From the NCBI RefSeq assembly GCF_029263785.1, contig NZ_JAJUFE010000006.1, positions 50,116 to 114,115 on the forward strand: DNA of 64,000 bases. The letters are read 5' to 3'. Of the stretch, positions 18,615-27,198 are shown in pieces (within the stretch, counting starts at the first letter, position 1; each line of letters starts with the position of its first letter). Position numbers and translations under genes: made by a program. The stretch is from Pusillimonas sp. GTDB lineage: Bacteria > Pseudomonadota > Gammaproteobacteria > Burkholderiales > Burkholderiaceae_B. Under the pieces are notes generated by a model. The model did not search any database. It saw only the letters and a program-made list of their open reading frames with translations, and was not told the origin of the DNA.

Positions 18615-20135
18615 GTGGTCCAAATCGCCCACGAACTACGCGCCAAACAACAATTAAGCCTGACCCCACGGCTACAGCAGTCATTAAAGCTGCTGCAGAT
18701 GTCCACTCTCGATTTCACCCAGGAAGTAGCCCAGGCTATTGCTACGAATCCATTTCTGGAGGAGGCGGAGCCTGAGCCTGATGCAGGAGAGGGGCGCGAC
18801 GAAACCCACTCAGAGCCGGCCGAAGACGTGGCTGGCCAATACGCCCACAACTCCCTTGATTCGGGCACGACCCAAACTCAAGGAACCAGCGAATCGTACG
18901 AACATATCCAGGCTGAAACGCCAATCCGCGAAGAAAACGTGGAGGTAATACCCGAGCATGAAGATTACGCCACCTCATACTCGGGAGACTATCCCTCATC
19001 GCGTGGCGTGGATGGTGCCGACACCGATATCGGCCAGTGGGCCCGGGCTTCAACGGGGCTCCACGAGACCGTGCGAGACAGCCTTTTTGGTCAACCACTA
19101 AGCGACCGTGATCGCCTGCTGTCTGAATTCATTATCGAAGCTCTGGATGAGGACGGATACCTGCGCGTGTCCTTTGCCGATCTGGGTTGCGACGAGCTGG
19201 TCAACCCCCCAGCTTCGGAATGCGAATGGAATACCGCATTGAAACTGATACAGCAACTTGCCCCCCCGGGAATAGCGGCCCGCGACCTGGCAGAATGCCT
19301 TACGCTGCAGCTCAAGGCCATGCCGGCAGAGACAAGCTGCCGGAACCTGGCAATCGACATCGCAAATTCGGCGTTAGACAAAGTAGGGCGATGTGACTAT
19401 GCCGGGTTGATGCGGACTTTCGGTTGCACCGAAGAAGAAGCACGCCAGGCTTGCCTACTGATTCGCCGGCTGGATCCTCGCCCAGGAACCCGTTATGTTT
19501 CAATCGACCCATCCTGCTATATCGTGCCCGACGTCATTGTCCGGAAGATCGGCAAGCAATGGGTAGCATTACCAAACAACGACGCCATTCCACGTGCTCA
19601 GCTGCACAGCACCTACGCGCGACTGTTCAAGGAAAGCCGCTACCAGGAGCGCGGCCTGATGGCCAAGGCCCTGCAAGAAGCGCGCTGGCTGATACGTAGT
19701 CTCGAACAACGCAACTCCACGATTTTGCGAGTCGCTCAGGCCATTATTGCCAGACAACAGACATTCTTCGACTATGGCGATGTCGCCCTGCGGCCGCTCA
19801 TGCTCAGCGAAATCGCCGAAGAACTCAACATGCATGAATCGACCGTCTCTCGAGCCACAAGTAATAAATACCTGGCATCTCCAAGGGGCATTTTCGAGTT
19901 CAAGCATTTCTTCTCTCGTGAACTTTCCACACGATCCGGAGGAACCTGCTCTGCCGGGTCTGTGCGAGCGTTGATTCAGGAGATGATTGACGCGGAAGAC
20001 CCGAAGAATCCTTTGTCTGATGTGATGCTTGCTCGCAAGCTTGCAGGCCAGGGCGTAATGGTGGCGCGCCGGACCGTGTCAAAGTATCGCGCACAGATCA
20101 AATACCCATCAGCGGAATTGCGTCGAGCTCCTTGA
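18615..20135 (+). CDS. rpoN: RNA polymerase sigma-54 factor
   Basis: RpoN directs RNA polymerase to -24/-12 promoters and needs an AAA+ activator. The 506-residue protein has the Gln/Leu-rich region I (LRAKQQLSLTPRLQQSLKLLQ, 8-28, then ATNPFLEE), an acidic region II (about 50-125), a core-binding domain (about 150-350), an HTH, and the RpoN box ARRTVSKYR at 484-492. The start is GTG with AAGGAGA at 7 bases upstream. The usual neighbours of the housekeeping gene (lptB, hpf, ptsN) are absent, so this may be a second, dedicated copy. It carries two predicted sigma-54 promoters of its own and is divergent from an NtrC-type regulator. Confidence 0.95.
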   Translation: MVQIAHELRAKQQLSLTPRLQQSLKLLQMSTLDFTQEVAQAIATNPFLEEAEPEPDAGEGRDETHSEPAEDVAGQYAHNSLDSGTTQTQGTSESYEHIQAETPIREENVEVIPEHEDYATSYSGDYPSSRGVDGADTDIGQWARASTGLHETVRDSLFGQPLSDRDRLLSEFIIEALDEDGYLRVSFADLGCDELVNPPASECEWNTALKLIQQLAPPGIAARDLAECLTLQLKAMPAETSCRNLAIDIANSALDKVGRCDYAGLMRTFGCTEEEARQACLLIRRLDPRPGTRYVSIDPSCYIVPDVIVRKIGKQWVALPNNDAIPRAQLHSTYARLFKESRYQERGLMAKALQEARWLIRSLEQRNSTILRVAQAIIARQQTFFDYGDVALRPLMLSEIAEELNMHESTVSRATSNKYLASPRGIFEFKHFFSRELSTRSGGTCSAGSVRALIQEMIDAEDPKNPLSDVMLARKLAGQGVMVARRTVSKYRAQIKYPSAELRRAP

Positions 20136-20165
20136 GAACGGCTACATCGCATTGGCGCGAAACCG

Positions 20166-20181
20166 CGGCACAGCGATTGCT
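20166..20181 (+). promoter_or_regulatory. Predicted sigma-54 promoter of the periplasmic Cys-repeat protein gene
   Basis: The bases read CGGCACAGCGATTGCT, with GG-N10-GC spacing and intact GGCAC and TTGCT elements. The predicted start is near 20193, about 66 bases before the ATG at 20259. It lies 30 bases beyond the rpoN stop, so the small gene can be transcribed separately from rpoN. Confidence 0.7.
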
Positions 20182-20258
20182 TATGACTATCCACGGCAAG
20201 GCGCCACGCCGACGCCTGAATAAATGAACGTGATCATAAATTTCCACAGGAGCTTTCC

Positions 20259-20696
20259 ATGAAGAAAATACTTAAACCCGTTCTTGGTACTTTGGTTCTG
20301 GGTTTCAGCCTCACCACCTTCAGCGCAATTGCACAGACCAACAACGGTCAGGCAGCCAATCAGGGCGCAGCAGCCACGCAACAGGCAGACCAGCACAATC
20401 GAAATCACGCGGCAATGAGCGATGATCAGATCGATCAGCGATACGAAGCCGAAAAGAAACGCTGCGAAAATCTTGAAGGTGATGAGAAGGATGTTTGCGA
20501 AAAGCAGGCCGAAACAAATCGTGATCAGGCCAAGGCTGACAGCAAGCAAAGCGCCAAGACTGCCGACGCACGGCATGAGGCCAACAAGGAAAAGAAAGAC
20601 GCGCAGTTCGAGCTTGAAAAGGAAAAATGCAAGGCCATGTCCGGCGATGCTCAGGATCGCTGCATGTCCGAAGTCAAGACCCGCTATAACAAATAA
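20259..20696 (+). CDS. Small secreted protein with two Cys-x5-8-GD-x-Cys repeats
   Basis: I do not recognise a named family. The 145-residue protein begins with a clear Sec signal peptide (MKKILKPVLGTLVLGF to about residue 27, AIAQ). The mature part is very hydrophilic and probably helical. It carries two related segments, KKRCENLEGDEKDVCEKQ (about 67-84) and KEKCKAMSGDAQDRCMSE (about 124-141), each with a Cys pair flanking a GD and linked by a Lys/Ala/Glu-rich helix. Cys pairs in the periplasm suggest two disulphide hairpins or metal sites. AGGAG lies 7 bases before the ATG. It follows rpoN and has its own sigma-54 site, so it is probably a target of the same control system. It ends at a strong terminator. 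Confidence 0.85.
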   Translation: MKKILKPVLGTLVLGFSLTTFSAIAQTNNGQAANQGAAATQQADQHNRNHAAMSDDQIDQRYEAEKKRCENLEGDEKDVCEKQAETNRDQAKADSKQSAKTADARHEANKEKKDAQFELEKEKCKAMSGDAQDRCMSEVKTRYNK

Positions 20697-20732
20697 AAAG
20701 GCTTCAGCAGGTACGAACAGCCTGATTTGATG

Positions 20733-20775
20733 ATTGGCCGGTGCCGGGCATGCCCCGGAGCCGGCCAATTTATTT
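20733..20775. terminator. Rho-independent terminator between convergent genes
   Basis: ATTGGCCGG and CCGGCCAAT flank a GC-rich inner stem (GCCGGG...CCCCGG), followed on the plus strand by TTTATTT. It ends the Cys-repeat protein transcript and may also serve the convergent PLD gene. Confidence 0.75.
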
Positions 20776-20837
20776 CAACACGCAAAAGCTGGCCGGGGCT
20801 TGCTGTATGCGGGAAGCACCAATGGCACCTGGCATCG

Positions 20838-22376
20838 CTATAACAGCCATTCAATGGGCAGATGTGAAAGAATCCACACTCCCATCAAACGCCACACACT
20901 GGCGCCGGGCTCTGAAGTATGTACGATACGCTCGCCATCCTTCACCTCTTCCCAACGCAGCTCATTTGAATCACTCAAAAATACGCGATAGGCCATATCG
21001 GCTGCCTGTTTTTCAAGCGCTGCCGGTAAATTCTGCGCAAGCCTGGGGCTTTCGATTACAAACCCGATTTCAGTGTTCAAGCGCGCAGAACGCGGGTCAA
21101 AATTGAAGGAGCCGATAAAGATTTTCTGTCCATCTACCGAAAGGGTTTTCGCATGCAGGCTGGAAGCTGAACTTCCGGTCAGACCCCGGTCGCGGAACGC
21201 AGCAGGCGACGTCACTTTCTTGAGTTCGTAAAGCGTGATTCCTGATTGCAGTAACGGAAGTCGACGCTTCGCATAGCCGGCATGGACTGCAGCCACATCC
21301 GTCGCCTCAAGGGAATTGGTCAGGATGGTCACCTGAACCCCGCTTTCAGCAAGCGCTGTCAGATAGTCGACCCCAGCTTTGGTCGGTACGAAATACGAAG
21401 ACACCATGAACAGATCTTGCTCTGGCACACCGAATATTCTCCCTAGTCGCTGAGGCAGCATTTCATGATCGTCGGCCTCACCGAGCCCTTTTGAGGGATC
21501 GTCACTGACCATTCGGGTAACCGCCCATTCAAGCTCGATACTGCCGTCCAGCAACTGCTTGACGAGCGGCAACTCGTTCATGGCTTTGACGTACCCCGCA
21601 GCCCGCTCGTCTTCCCTGATGCTCCGGGCACGAGCCTTGAGTTCATCGAGCCCGCCTTCGTTCGCCGGTGCCAGGATGAGGTCCACAGGATAGGACGAGG
21701 CACTTTCCCAATAACGGTCGAAATCCTTGGAGACCTCGGTAACGACGGGGCCGACAGCCAACACATCCAGATCAATGAACTGGAATTCTTCCGAAGCGCC
21801 AAAATATTCGTCGCCGACATTGCGTCCGCCGATGATGGTAGCCTGGTTGTCTACCGTATACGACTTGTTATGCATGCGACGATTCAATCTTGCAAAATCG
21901 GTGAGATAGCCCAACCAGCGCCAGTTGCGTTGTACAAAAGGATTGAAAAGCCTGACTTCGATATTGTCGTGACTGTCCAGCGCCGCCAGAACGCCGTCCA
22001 TGCCGACCGTATTGTTGTCGTCCAGCAGAAGTCGGACCCGTACACCGCGGTTGGCGGCGTCAACCAAAGCGTCGAATAGCAGGACGCCCGCCATATCGTC
22101 ATGCCAGATGTAGTTCTGGATATCGATGGATCTTTCAGCAGCTTGAGCCATCAGAGCCCTGGCAGCGAATGCACTTCCTCCGCTCATCAGAGGCGTTACC
22201 CCTGCGTTCCCGACATGCTTGGCGGCCAAAGGAACAATTGCACGGCCTAAAGTAGTGTCCGCTGTATCGATATACGCTGTCGATACCGTTCGCTTGTCAA
22301 GAGATGGAAGTTGCGCGCACGCGACCAGAAAAAGAGAGGCCAGAAATGCCCCGGACCAGCTCAATATGCGTTTCAT
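20838..22376 (-). CDS. Phospholipase D-family lipoprotein (ClsC-like cardiolipin synthase)
   Basis: A PLD-superfamily enzyme with two HKD motifs, probably a phosphatidyltransferase or cardiolipin synthase of the YmdC/ClsC type. The 512-residue protein has a lipoprotein signal peptide with lipobox LVAC (lipid-modified Cys at about 20). The first HKD is HNKSYTVDNQATIIGGRN (about 165-180) and the second is HAKTLSVDGQKIFIGSFNFD (about 405-425). Both are intact, so it is likely catalytic. It is minus strand, convergent with the small secreted protein. The lipid anchor places it at the periplasmic face of a membrane. A ClsA-type synthase lies 1.5 kb away on the plus strand. Substrate is inferred from the family. 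Confidence 0.85.
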   Translation of the reverse strand: MKRILSWSGAFLASLFLVACAQLPSLDKRTVSTAYIDTADTTLGRAIVPLAAKHVGNAGVTPLMSGGSAFAARALMAQAAERSIDIQNYIWHDDMAGVLLFDALVDAANRGVRVRLLLDDNNTVGMDGVLAALDSHDNIEVRLFNPFVQRNWRWLGYLTDFARLNRRMHNKSYTVDNQATIIGGRNVGDEYFGASEEFQFIDLDVLAVGPVVTEVSKDFDRYWESASSYPVDLILAPANEGGLDELKARARSIREDERAAGYVKAMNELPLVKQLLDGSIELEWAVTRMVSDDPSKGLGEADDHEMLPQRLGRIFGVPEQDLFMVSSYFVPTKAGVDYLTALAESGVQVTILTNSLEATDVAAVHAGYAKRRLPLLQSGITLYELKKVTSPAAFRDRGLTGSSASSLHAKTLSVDGQKIFIGSFNFDPRSARLNTEIGFVIESPRLAQNLPAALEKQAADMAYRVFLSDSNELRWEEVKDGERIVHTSEPGASVWRLMGVWILSHLPIEWLL

Positions 22377-22455
22377 GCGTCGCCCCGACTCAATATGGCT
22401 AGTGCTACTTTACTCATGTTTTGCCTTGCAGGCTTGATTGGTGTCACAAGCATGT

Positions 22456-23250
22456 TCACGTCGAGGTGAGGAACTTCTCGATGACATCCAGCAGATCTTC
22501 GGGGCATTCAAACGGCATCATGTGACCGGCGTCGAGCTCTGTATATTGCGCTCCCGGAACCAACGCCGCTGCCTGTGCAGCCTGGTTCGATCCAAGCACG
22601 AAATCTTGCGCTCCGCCAACAACCAACGTGCGGGCGCTGATCTTGGGCAGGTCACAGCGAATGTCGATACGCGAATCGAGCTCAACCTGGCGAAGCAGGC
22701 CGTCCCAATGATTGGATGCACAGATCAATTCAGTCCACTGCGCAATCTGCTCGTGCGTAAACTGTCGAAGAAATCTCGGACTGAATCCATTCAACAGGAC
22801 GAGTCGGGCAAACGTGACGGGATCGGTACGAATAAGCTGTTGCCAAATATCAAACTGGAGCTGAAGCCGGGGCTCAGATCCATTCACCAATGGGGCCAGC
22901 AACATCAAGGAGCGCACTTGACCCTTACCTTCGGCCGCAATTGCAGACGCCACCGCTCCACCCAGCGAATATCCGAGCAAGTCGAACGATTCGAAACCAT
23001 TGGCCGTGGCGGCCGCCATCACCTGACTCGCAAGAGTGGCAAGGGTCAAGACCCCGCCGTCATCCTGCGTATGGCCCGAGCCCGAATAGTCAACCCGAAG
23101 AACCGTTCGTCGGCCGATCAACGCCGGCATCAGGTGATCCCAATTGCTATTGAGGTCGCCCCCGGTACCAGATACCAGCAATAGCGGCGGTCCTTCACCG
23201 TCAACACGATATGCCACCCTGGCTCCATCAAGCTCGACAAACTGGATCAT
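22456..23250 (-). CDS. Alpha/beta-hydrolase
   Basis: A 264-residue single-domain alpha/beta-hydrolase without signal peptide, so cytoplasmic. It has the oxyanion-region LLLVSGTGGD (about 24-33), the nucleophile elbow GYSLGG (Ser near 96), an Asp in GAQDFVLG (about 214) and a His in DAGHMMPFE (about 243), giving a full Ser-Asp-His triad. The fold and length resemble 3-oxoadipate enol-lactonase or esterase-type hydrolases, but no operon partner points to a substrate. The PLD lipoprotein gene is downstream on the same strand after an 80-base gap. Confidence 0.8.
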   Translation of the reverse strand: MIQFVELDGARVAYRVDGEGPPLLLVSGTGGDLNSNWDHLMPALIGRRTVLRVDYSGSGHTQDDGGVLTLATLASQVMAAATANGFESFDLLGYSLGGAVASAIAAEGKGQVRSLMLLAPLVNGSEPRLQLQFDIWQQLIRTDPVTFARLVLLNGFSPRFLRQFTHEQIAQWTELICASNHWDGLLRQVELDSRIDIRCDLPKISARTLVVGGAQDFVLGSNQAAQAAALVPGAQYTELDAGHMMPFECPEDLLDVIEKFLTST

Positions 23251-23445
23251 GTCACCCCCGTGTTGTGATTGGTTCTGGGCGACCGGACACAGACTCGGCC
23301 CGAAGCCTCAACAGGAAATTACTCGAGGCCCATTGCGGCAGTCAAATCAGTTTTCAACAGAACTTCAAGAATGAGACGCAGCTGGCTAAAGCCAATTGTC
23401 CGCGCATGCCGACGCGGTCAGTTTCTGGTGAAACTCAAGACCCAA

Positions 23446-23472
23446 CAAAAAACGCCGCTGAAGGCAGCGGCG
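23446..23472 (-). terminator. Rho-independent terminator after tRNA-His
   Basis: On the minus strand CGCCGCTG-CCTT-CAGCGGCG is followed by TTTTTTG. It lies 28 bases beyond the tRNA-His 3' end and is a textbook intrinsic terminator. Confidence 0.85.
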
Positions 23473-23499
23473 CAGTTGCTTGATTTAACAAGAGAATTC

Positions 23500-23576
23500 T
23501 GGGGTGACCGATGGGACTCGAACCCACGACAACCGGAATCACAATCCGGGACTCTACCAACTGAGCTACGGTCACC
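23500..23576 (-). tRNA. tRNA-His (anticodon GTG)
   Basis: The cloverleaf folds on the minus strand. It starts with G(-1) and acceptor GTGACCG, has the D arm AGCTCAGTTGGTAGAG, the anticodon stem CCGGA-TTGTGAT-TCCGG (loop centre GTG) and the T arm GTGGGTTCGAGTCCCAT, and ends with an encoded CCA. The extra 5' G opposite C73 is the tRNA-His identity mark. Confidence 0.97.
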
Positions 23577-23843
23577 GTTGCTTGATAAGCCTAAGATCGG
23601 CTCAGCAAAGAATTGGGATTCTAGCATGAATTTCAAAGGTGGCAAGTTCAAGCCTGGGCTTCCGCCAGCCGCACTGATGTAGGCCGCAATGCCTGCACCC
23701 TGCTTTCTTGCTCCGTCCAGACCTTCGCAGTTCAAATCGCTTCAAACCTGCAGCCGGCTTTTCTATATACTTGATCGATTATGCATGGGTATAACACCAC
23801 ACCATGCACTTCACACAAGAACATTCGTTTCGTACCCGTAACC

Positions 23844-25301
23844 ATGCTGCTTTCCCTGCAGGAACTCTTGCAAGAGTACTGGCCGCACTTTGTGTTTCTG
23901 TTCACTGTGACGGCTGCCGTTACCGCGGCGATTCATGCCGCCATGAACAAGACAGATGTCCGCGCCGCCATTGGCTGGGTGGGTGTGATCATTTTTTCAC
24001 CGCTGTTCGGTGCCTTCTTCTATCTGATCGCCGGGATCAATCGTGTCCGCCAGGACCAGATTTCACAACAGCGGGATAGGTCCTTGCGCGATTACAGCAC
24101 GCTGGACGACACGCCAATTACCGAGGTCGCGCCCTATTCGGCGCCGCAGTTCGAGTCCCTGCGCACCCTGGGAGACACGGTCAGCAGCTTTCCGCTATGC
24201 GACGGAAATCACATCCAGCTTCTTTGCAGCGGAGATGAAACCTATCCGGCCATGATCGAAGCGATTGAAAATGCCAAGGTTTCAATCGCCCTTCAGACGT
24301 ATATCTTCGACAACGATCAAAAGGGACGCATGATTGCAGATGCGTTGGCTCGGGCGGTCAAGCGCGGAGTTGAAGTTCGTGTATTGATCGATGCAATCGG
24401 GTCAAAGTACTCGCGGCCTCCCATCGTTTCCCTGCTTCGTCGCCTGGGAGTACGGACGGCGTTGTTCATGACCAACCCTCTCGGCATGCGCATGCCTTAT
24501 GCCAACTTGCGCAGTCACCGAAAAATTCTGATTGTCGATGGGTGCATTGGCTTTACCGGAGGGATGAACATCCGGGCGGGCTTTACCACCGGTCCATCGG
24601 GCGAGCCCGCGGCTCGAGACACACATTTCAAGGTAGAAGGCCCCATCGTCCTGCAACTGACCGCAGTGTTCTCGCAAGATTGGGAATTCACCACGCGCGA
24701 AGTGCTACCTCACGAGACCTGGTGCTGTGCGAACTGGTCGCCTCCCGAACCACGGGTCCCTGCACGCTGCATCCGCTCGGGCCCCGACCGCACCATACTC
24801 AGCACACATCACATGCTGCTGGGCGCATTTGCAGTTGCCCAGCACAGCATACGCATACAGTCGCCCTATTTCCTGCCCGATGTCGCGCTGTTGGGCGCGC
24901 TCAACACAGCAGCCCGACGTGGAATTCAGGTGGATATTGTTATCCCCGGCCAGAACAACCTGCGCCTTGTAAACTACGCAATGACAGCCCAGCTGGATCA
25001 GGTTATTCGCAACGGCTGTCGCGTCTGGCGCGCACGCGGCACGTTCAATCACTCAAAGCTCATCACCATTGATGGTGCGTGGTCATATGTAGGCTCATCG
25101 AACCTGGATCCGCGCAGCCTGAGACTGAACTTCGAACTTGACGTTGAAATCCACAGCCGCCAGATGGCAGCAGAGCTCGAACAAAGAATTGACGCCGAGA
25201 TTGCCGACTCCGACCTGGTTACGCTCGATACACTGGCCGCCATCCCCTTCATCAAGCGATTGCGCAACAAGATCATCTGGCTGGCCAGCCCTTATTTATG
25301 A
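23844..25301 (+). CDS. cls: Cardiolipin synthase (ClsA-type)
   Basis: This enzyme condenses phospholipids to cardiolipin in the inner membrane. It has two N-terminal transmembrane helices (about residues 10-30 and 40-63, the latter with GWVGVIIFSPLFGAFFYLIAG). Two intact HKD motifs follow: SHRKILIVDGCIGFTGGMN and NHSKLITIDGAWSYVGSSNLD. The frame is open from 23781. I chose the ATG at 23844 because it gives 485 residues, matching ClsA, and starts just before the first helix; neither start has a clear ribosome binding site. It overlaps the convergent bioD gene by 10 bases. It differs from the ClsC-like lipoprotein at 20838 in having a membrane anchor instead of a lipobox. Confidence 0.9.
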   Translation: MLLSLQELLQEYWPHFVFLFTVTAAVTAAIHAAMNKTDVRAAIGWVGVIIFSPLFGAFFYLIAGINRVRQDQISQQRDRSLRDYSTLDDTPITEVAPYSAPQFESLRTLGDTVSSFPLCDGNHIQLLCSGDETYPAMIEAIENAKVSIALQTYIFDNDQKGRMIADALARAVKRGVEVRVLIDAIGSKYSRPPIVSLLRRLGVRTALFMTNPLGMRMPYANLRSHRKILIVDGCIGFTGGMNIRAGFTTGPSGEPAARDTHFKVEGPIVLQLTAVFSQDWEFTTREVLPHETWCCANWSPPEPRVPARCIRSGPDRTILSTHHMLLGAFAVAQHSIRIQSPYFLPDVALLGALNTAARRGIQVDIVIPGQNNLRLVNYAMTAQLDQVIRNGCRVWRARGTFNHSKLITIDGAWSYVGSSNLDPRSLRLNFELDVEIHSRQMAAELEQRIDAEIADSDLVTLDTLAAIPFIKRLRNKIIWLASPYL

Positions 25302-26005
25302 TCGGCAAAGGGCCAGTTGGGCAGTAGAGTGAAGTCGATATGAGCGGCCGCAGCCTCGGCAGTGGCATCCGCCAGGCGCGGCACATGACCGAGTAACGGG
25401 GCGCTCAACCGACGCCGGAGAGTCTCGACGTTTTCTTGCAGGTAGGGCATGTCGGCATCGACCGTATTGGCCACCCAGCCTGAAAGTTGCAACCCCTGAG
25501 CCGCAATGGCTTGAACCGTCAACAAGGCATGGTTTATGCACCCCAGCCGCATCCCGACCACCATTATCACCGGCAGGTTCAGCTCACGAGCCACATCTGC
25601 CGTGTCGACGTAATCAGACAAGGGCACGCAAAAGCCGCCTACTCCCTCAACCACCACGGCGTTACACTCTGACTTCATGCGATTGAAGGCGCGCAGGATC
25701 TGGCTTGAGAACATCTGCACACCGGCGCGCTGTGCCGCAATATGTGGTGCCACTGGTTCACGCCACAGGTAGGGCGTTACCAGTTCAGGCGGAAACACGA
25801 CGTTGCCGGCGGCGTTGAGCCGATCGACGTCGTCGTTGTGCCAGACACCGTCGCGCTCCTGTGCACCGGCAGCCACGGGCTTCATGCCTGCGGATCGCAG
25901 GCCTTGCCGACAAAGAGCATGCAACAAGGCGCTGCTGACAAGGGTTTTGCCGATCTCGGTATCGGTTCCGGTCACAAAACAAGCGAATTTGGCTTGAGTT
26001 TTCAT
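25292..26005 (-). CDS. bioD: Dethiobiotin synthetase
   Basis: BioD closes the ureido ring of dethiobiotin from DAPA, CO2 and ATP, the penultimate step of biotin synthesis. The 237-residue protein has the P-loop GTDTEIGKT at about 13-21, KPVAAGAQ at about 42-49 and VVEGVGGFCVPLS at about 117-130, all typical of BioD. The ATG overlaps the bioF stop as ATGA, so the genes are co-translated. It is the last gene of the bioA-bioF-bioD run and overlaps cls tail-to-tail by 10 bases. bioB, often nearby in relatives, is not downstream here. Confidence 0.95.
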   Translation of the reverse strand: MKTQAKFACFVTGTDTEIGKTLVSSALLHALCRQGLRSAGMKPVAAGAQERDGVWHNDDVDRLNAAGNVVFPPELVTPYLWREPVAPHIAAQRAGVQMFSSQILRAFNRMKSECNAVVVEGVGGFCVPLSDYVDTADVARELNLPVIMVVGMRLGCINHALLTVQAIAAQGLQLSGWVANTVDADMPYLQENVETLRRRLSAPLLGHVPRLADATAEAAAAHIDFTLLPNWPFADHK

Positions 26006-27198
26006 GGGCGGTACAGCCTGCTTTCCACTTGATTCAGAGTGTCGGCCAAGGCAGCGACATCTGCATCGGCATGAGCAGCCGACAGAGTGATGCGCAAGCG
26101 CGCCGTGCCGGGCGGAACTGTCGGGGGTCGAATGGCCGGCACCCAGAAACCGGCCTCGTGCAGTTGCCTGCTTGCTTGAACAACTTGCTCATTGTCACCC
26201 AACAGTATGGGTTGAATGGCGGTTGAGGACTGCAGCTTCGTCCAATGCGTCAGGCGCAGCTCGCGGTTCAGGAGGTCGATCAAATGGTGCAATCGGGCAC
26301 GCCTGGACTTGCCATCCGGGCCTTCAATGATGTCGAGACTTTCGAGCAGCGCCTGTGCCAGAGCAGGCGGCGAGGCGGTACTGTAAACATAGGCGCGTGC
26401 CCGCTGTACCAGCCAGTCGATGACACTGGAGTCTGCAGCGACGAAGGCTCCGCCAACGCCTGCGGCCTTGCCCAGGGTGCCCACATAGATAAGATGCTCA
26501 GAACGCAAGGCAAAGTGTTCCAGCGCCCCATGACCCTGTCCGCCAAGGGTGCCAAAGCCATGTGCGTCGTCAACCAGTAGCCATGCCCCGTACTTTTCAC
26601 AAAGCTGCAAGATACGCGGCAATGGAGCCAGGTCGCCATCCATGCTGAAAACACTGTCGGTGACTACCAGCTTGACTCTGGCAGAGCTCGTCGCCAGCAG
26701 CCCTTCAAGTTCGGATACATCGCAATGCCCATATACCTTGACTTTGACGCGCGCCAGCCGCATTCCATCGATTAACGAGGCGTGATTCAAGGCTTCGGAA
26801 AACACCTCGACACTCGGATCCAGGGCCGCCAACGCAGCAATCGCCCCCACGTTCGCCATATACCCGGTAGAAAAATACAAGGCAGCCACGTTCGGGATAT
26901 GTTCAGACACAAAGCTTGCCAATCGCTGCTCCAGCTGATCGTGCACCTTGTAATGGCCGCTGATCAGGTGGGACGCCCCACTTCCGACTCCGTAGCGGTC
27001 GGTTCCGTCCTTAAGCGCATCTGCGATTCGCGGGTCGGCCGCCAGACCCAGGTAGTCGTTGCTGCAAAACGCACGTACGTGTGTCCCGTCAACCTGCAGC
27101 TGTGAACCGCAGGGGCTGTCTGAAGTTCGACGCCTTCGGCGCAGCCCTTGCTGCTCCAGTTCAGCCAGGCGGGCAAGAACGGTATCCAGCGGACTCAT
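26002..27198 (-). CDS. bioF: 8-amino-7-oxononanoate synthase
   Basis: BioF joins pimeloyl-thioester and L-alanine to form KAPA, using PLP. The 398-residue protein has the alpha-oxoamine synthase features FCSNDYLGLAADP (about 63-75), GSGASHLISGH (about 92-102), DDAHGFGTLGGQGHG, and GTLGKAAGVGGAF with the PLP Lys near 242. The length is typical. It overlaps bioA (ATGA) upstream and bioD (ATGA) downstream. Confidence 0.95.
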   Translation of the reverse strand: MSPLDTVLARLAELEQQGLRRRRRTSDSPCGSQLQVDGTHVRAFCSNDYLGLAADPRIADALKDGTDRYGVGSGASHLISGHYKVHDQLEQRLASFVSEHIPNVAALYFSTGYMANVGAIAALAALDPSVEVFSEALNHASLIDGMRLARVKVKVYGHCDVSELEGLLATSSARVKLVVTDSVFSMDGDLAPLPRILQLCEKYGAWLLVDDAHGFGTLGGQGHGALEHFALRSEHLIYVGTLGKAAGVGGAFVAADSSVIDWLVQRARAYVYSTASPPALAQALLESLDIIEGPDGKSRRARLHHLIDLLNRELRLTHWTKLQSSTAIQPILLGDNEQVVQASRQLHEAGFWVPAIRPPTVPPGTARLRITLSAAHADADVAALADTLNQVESRLYRP

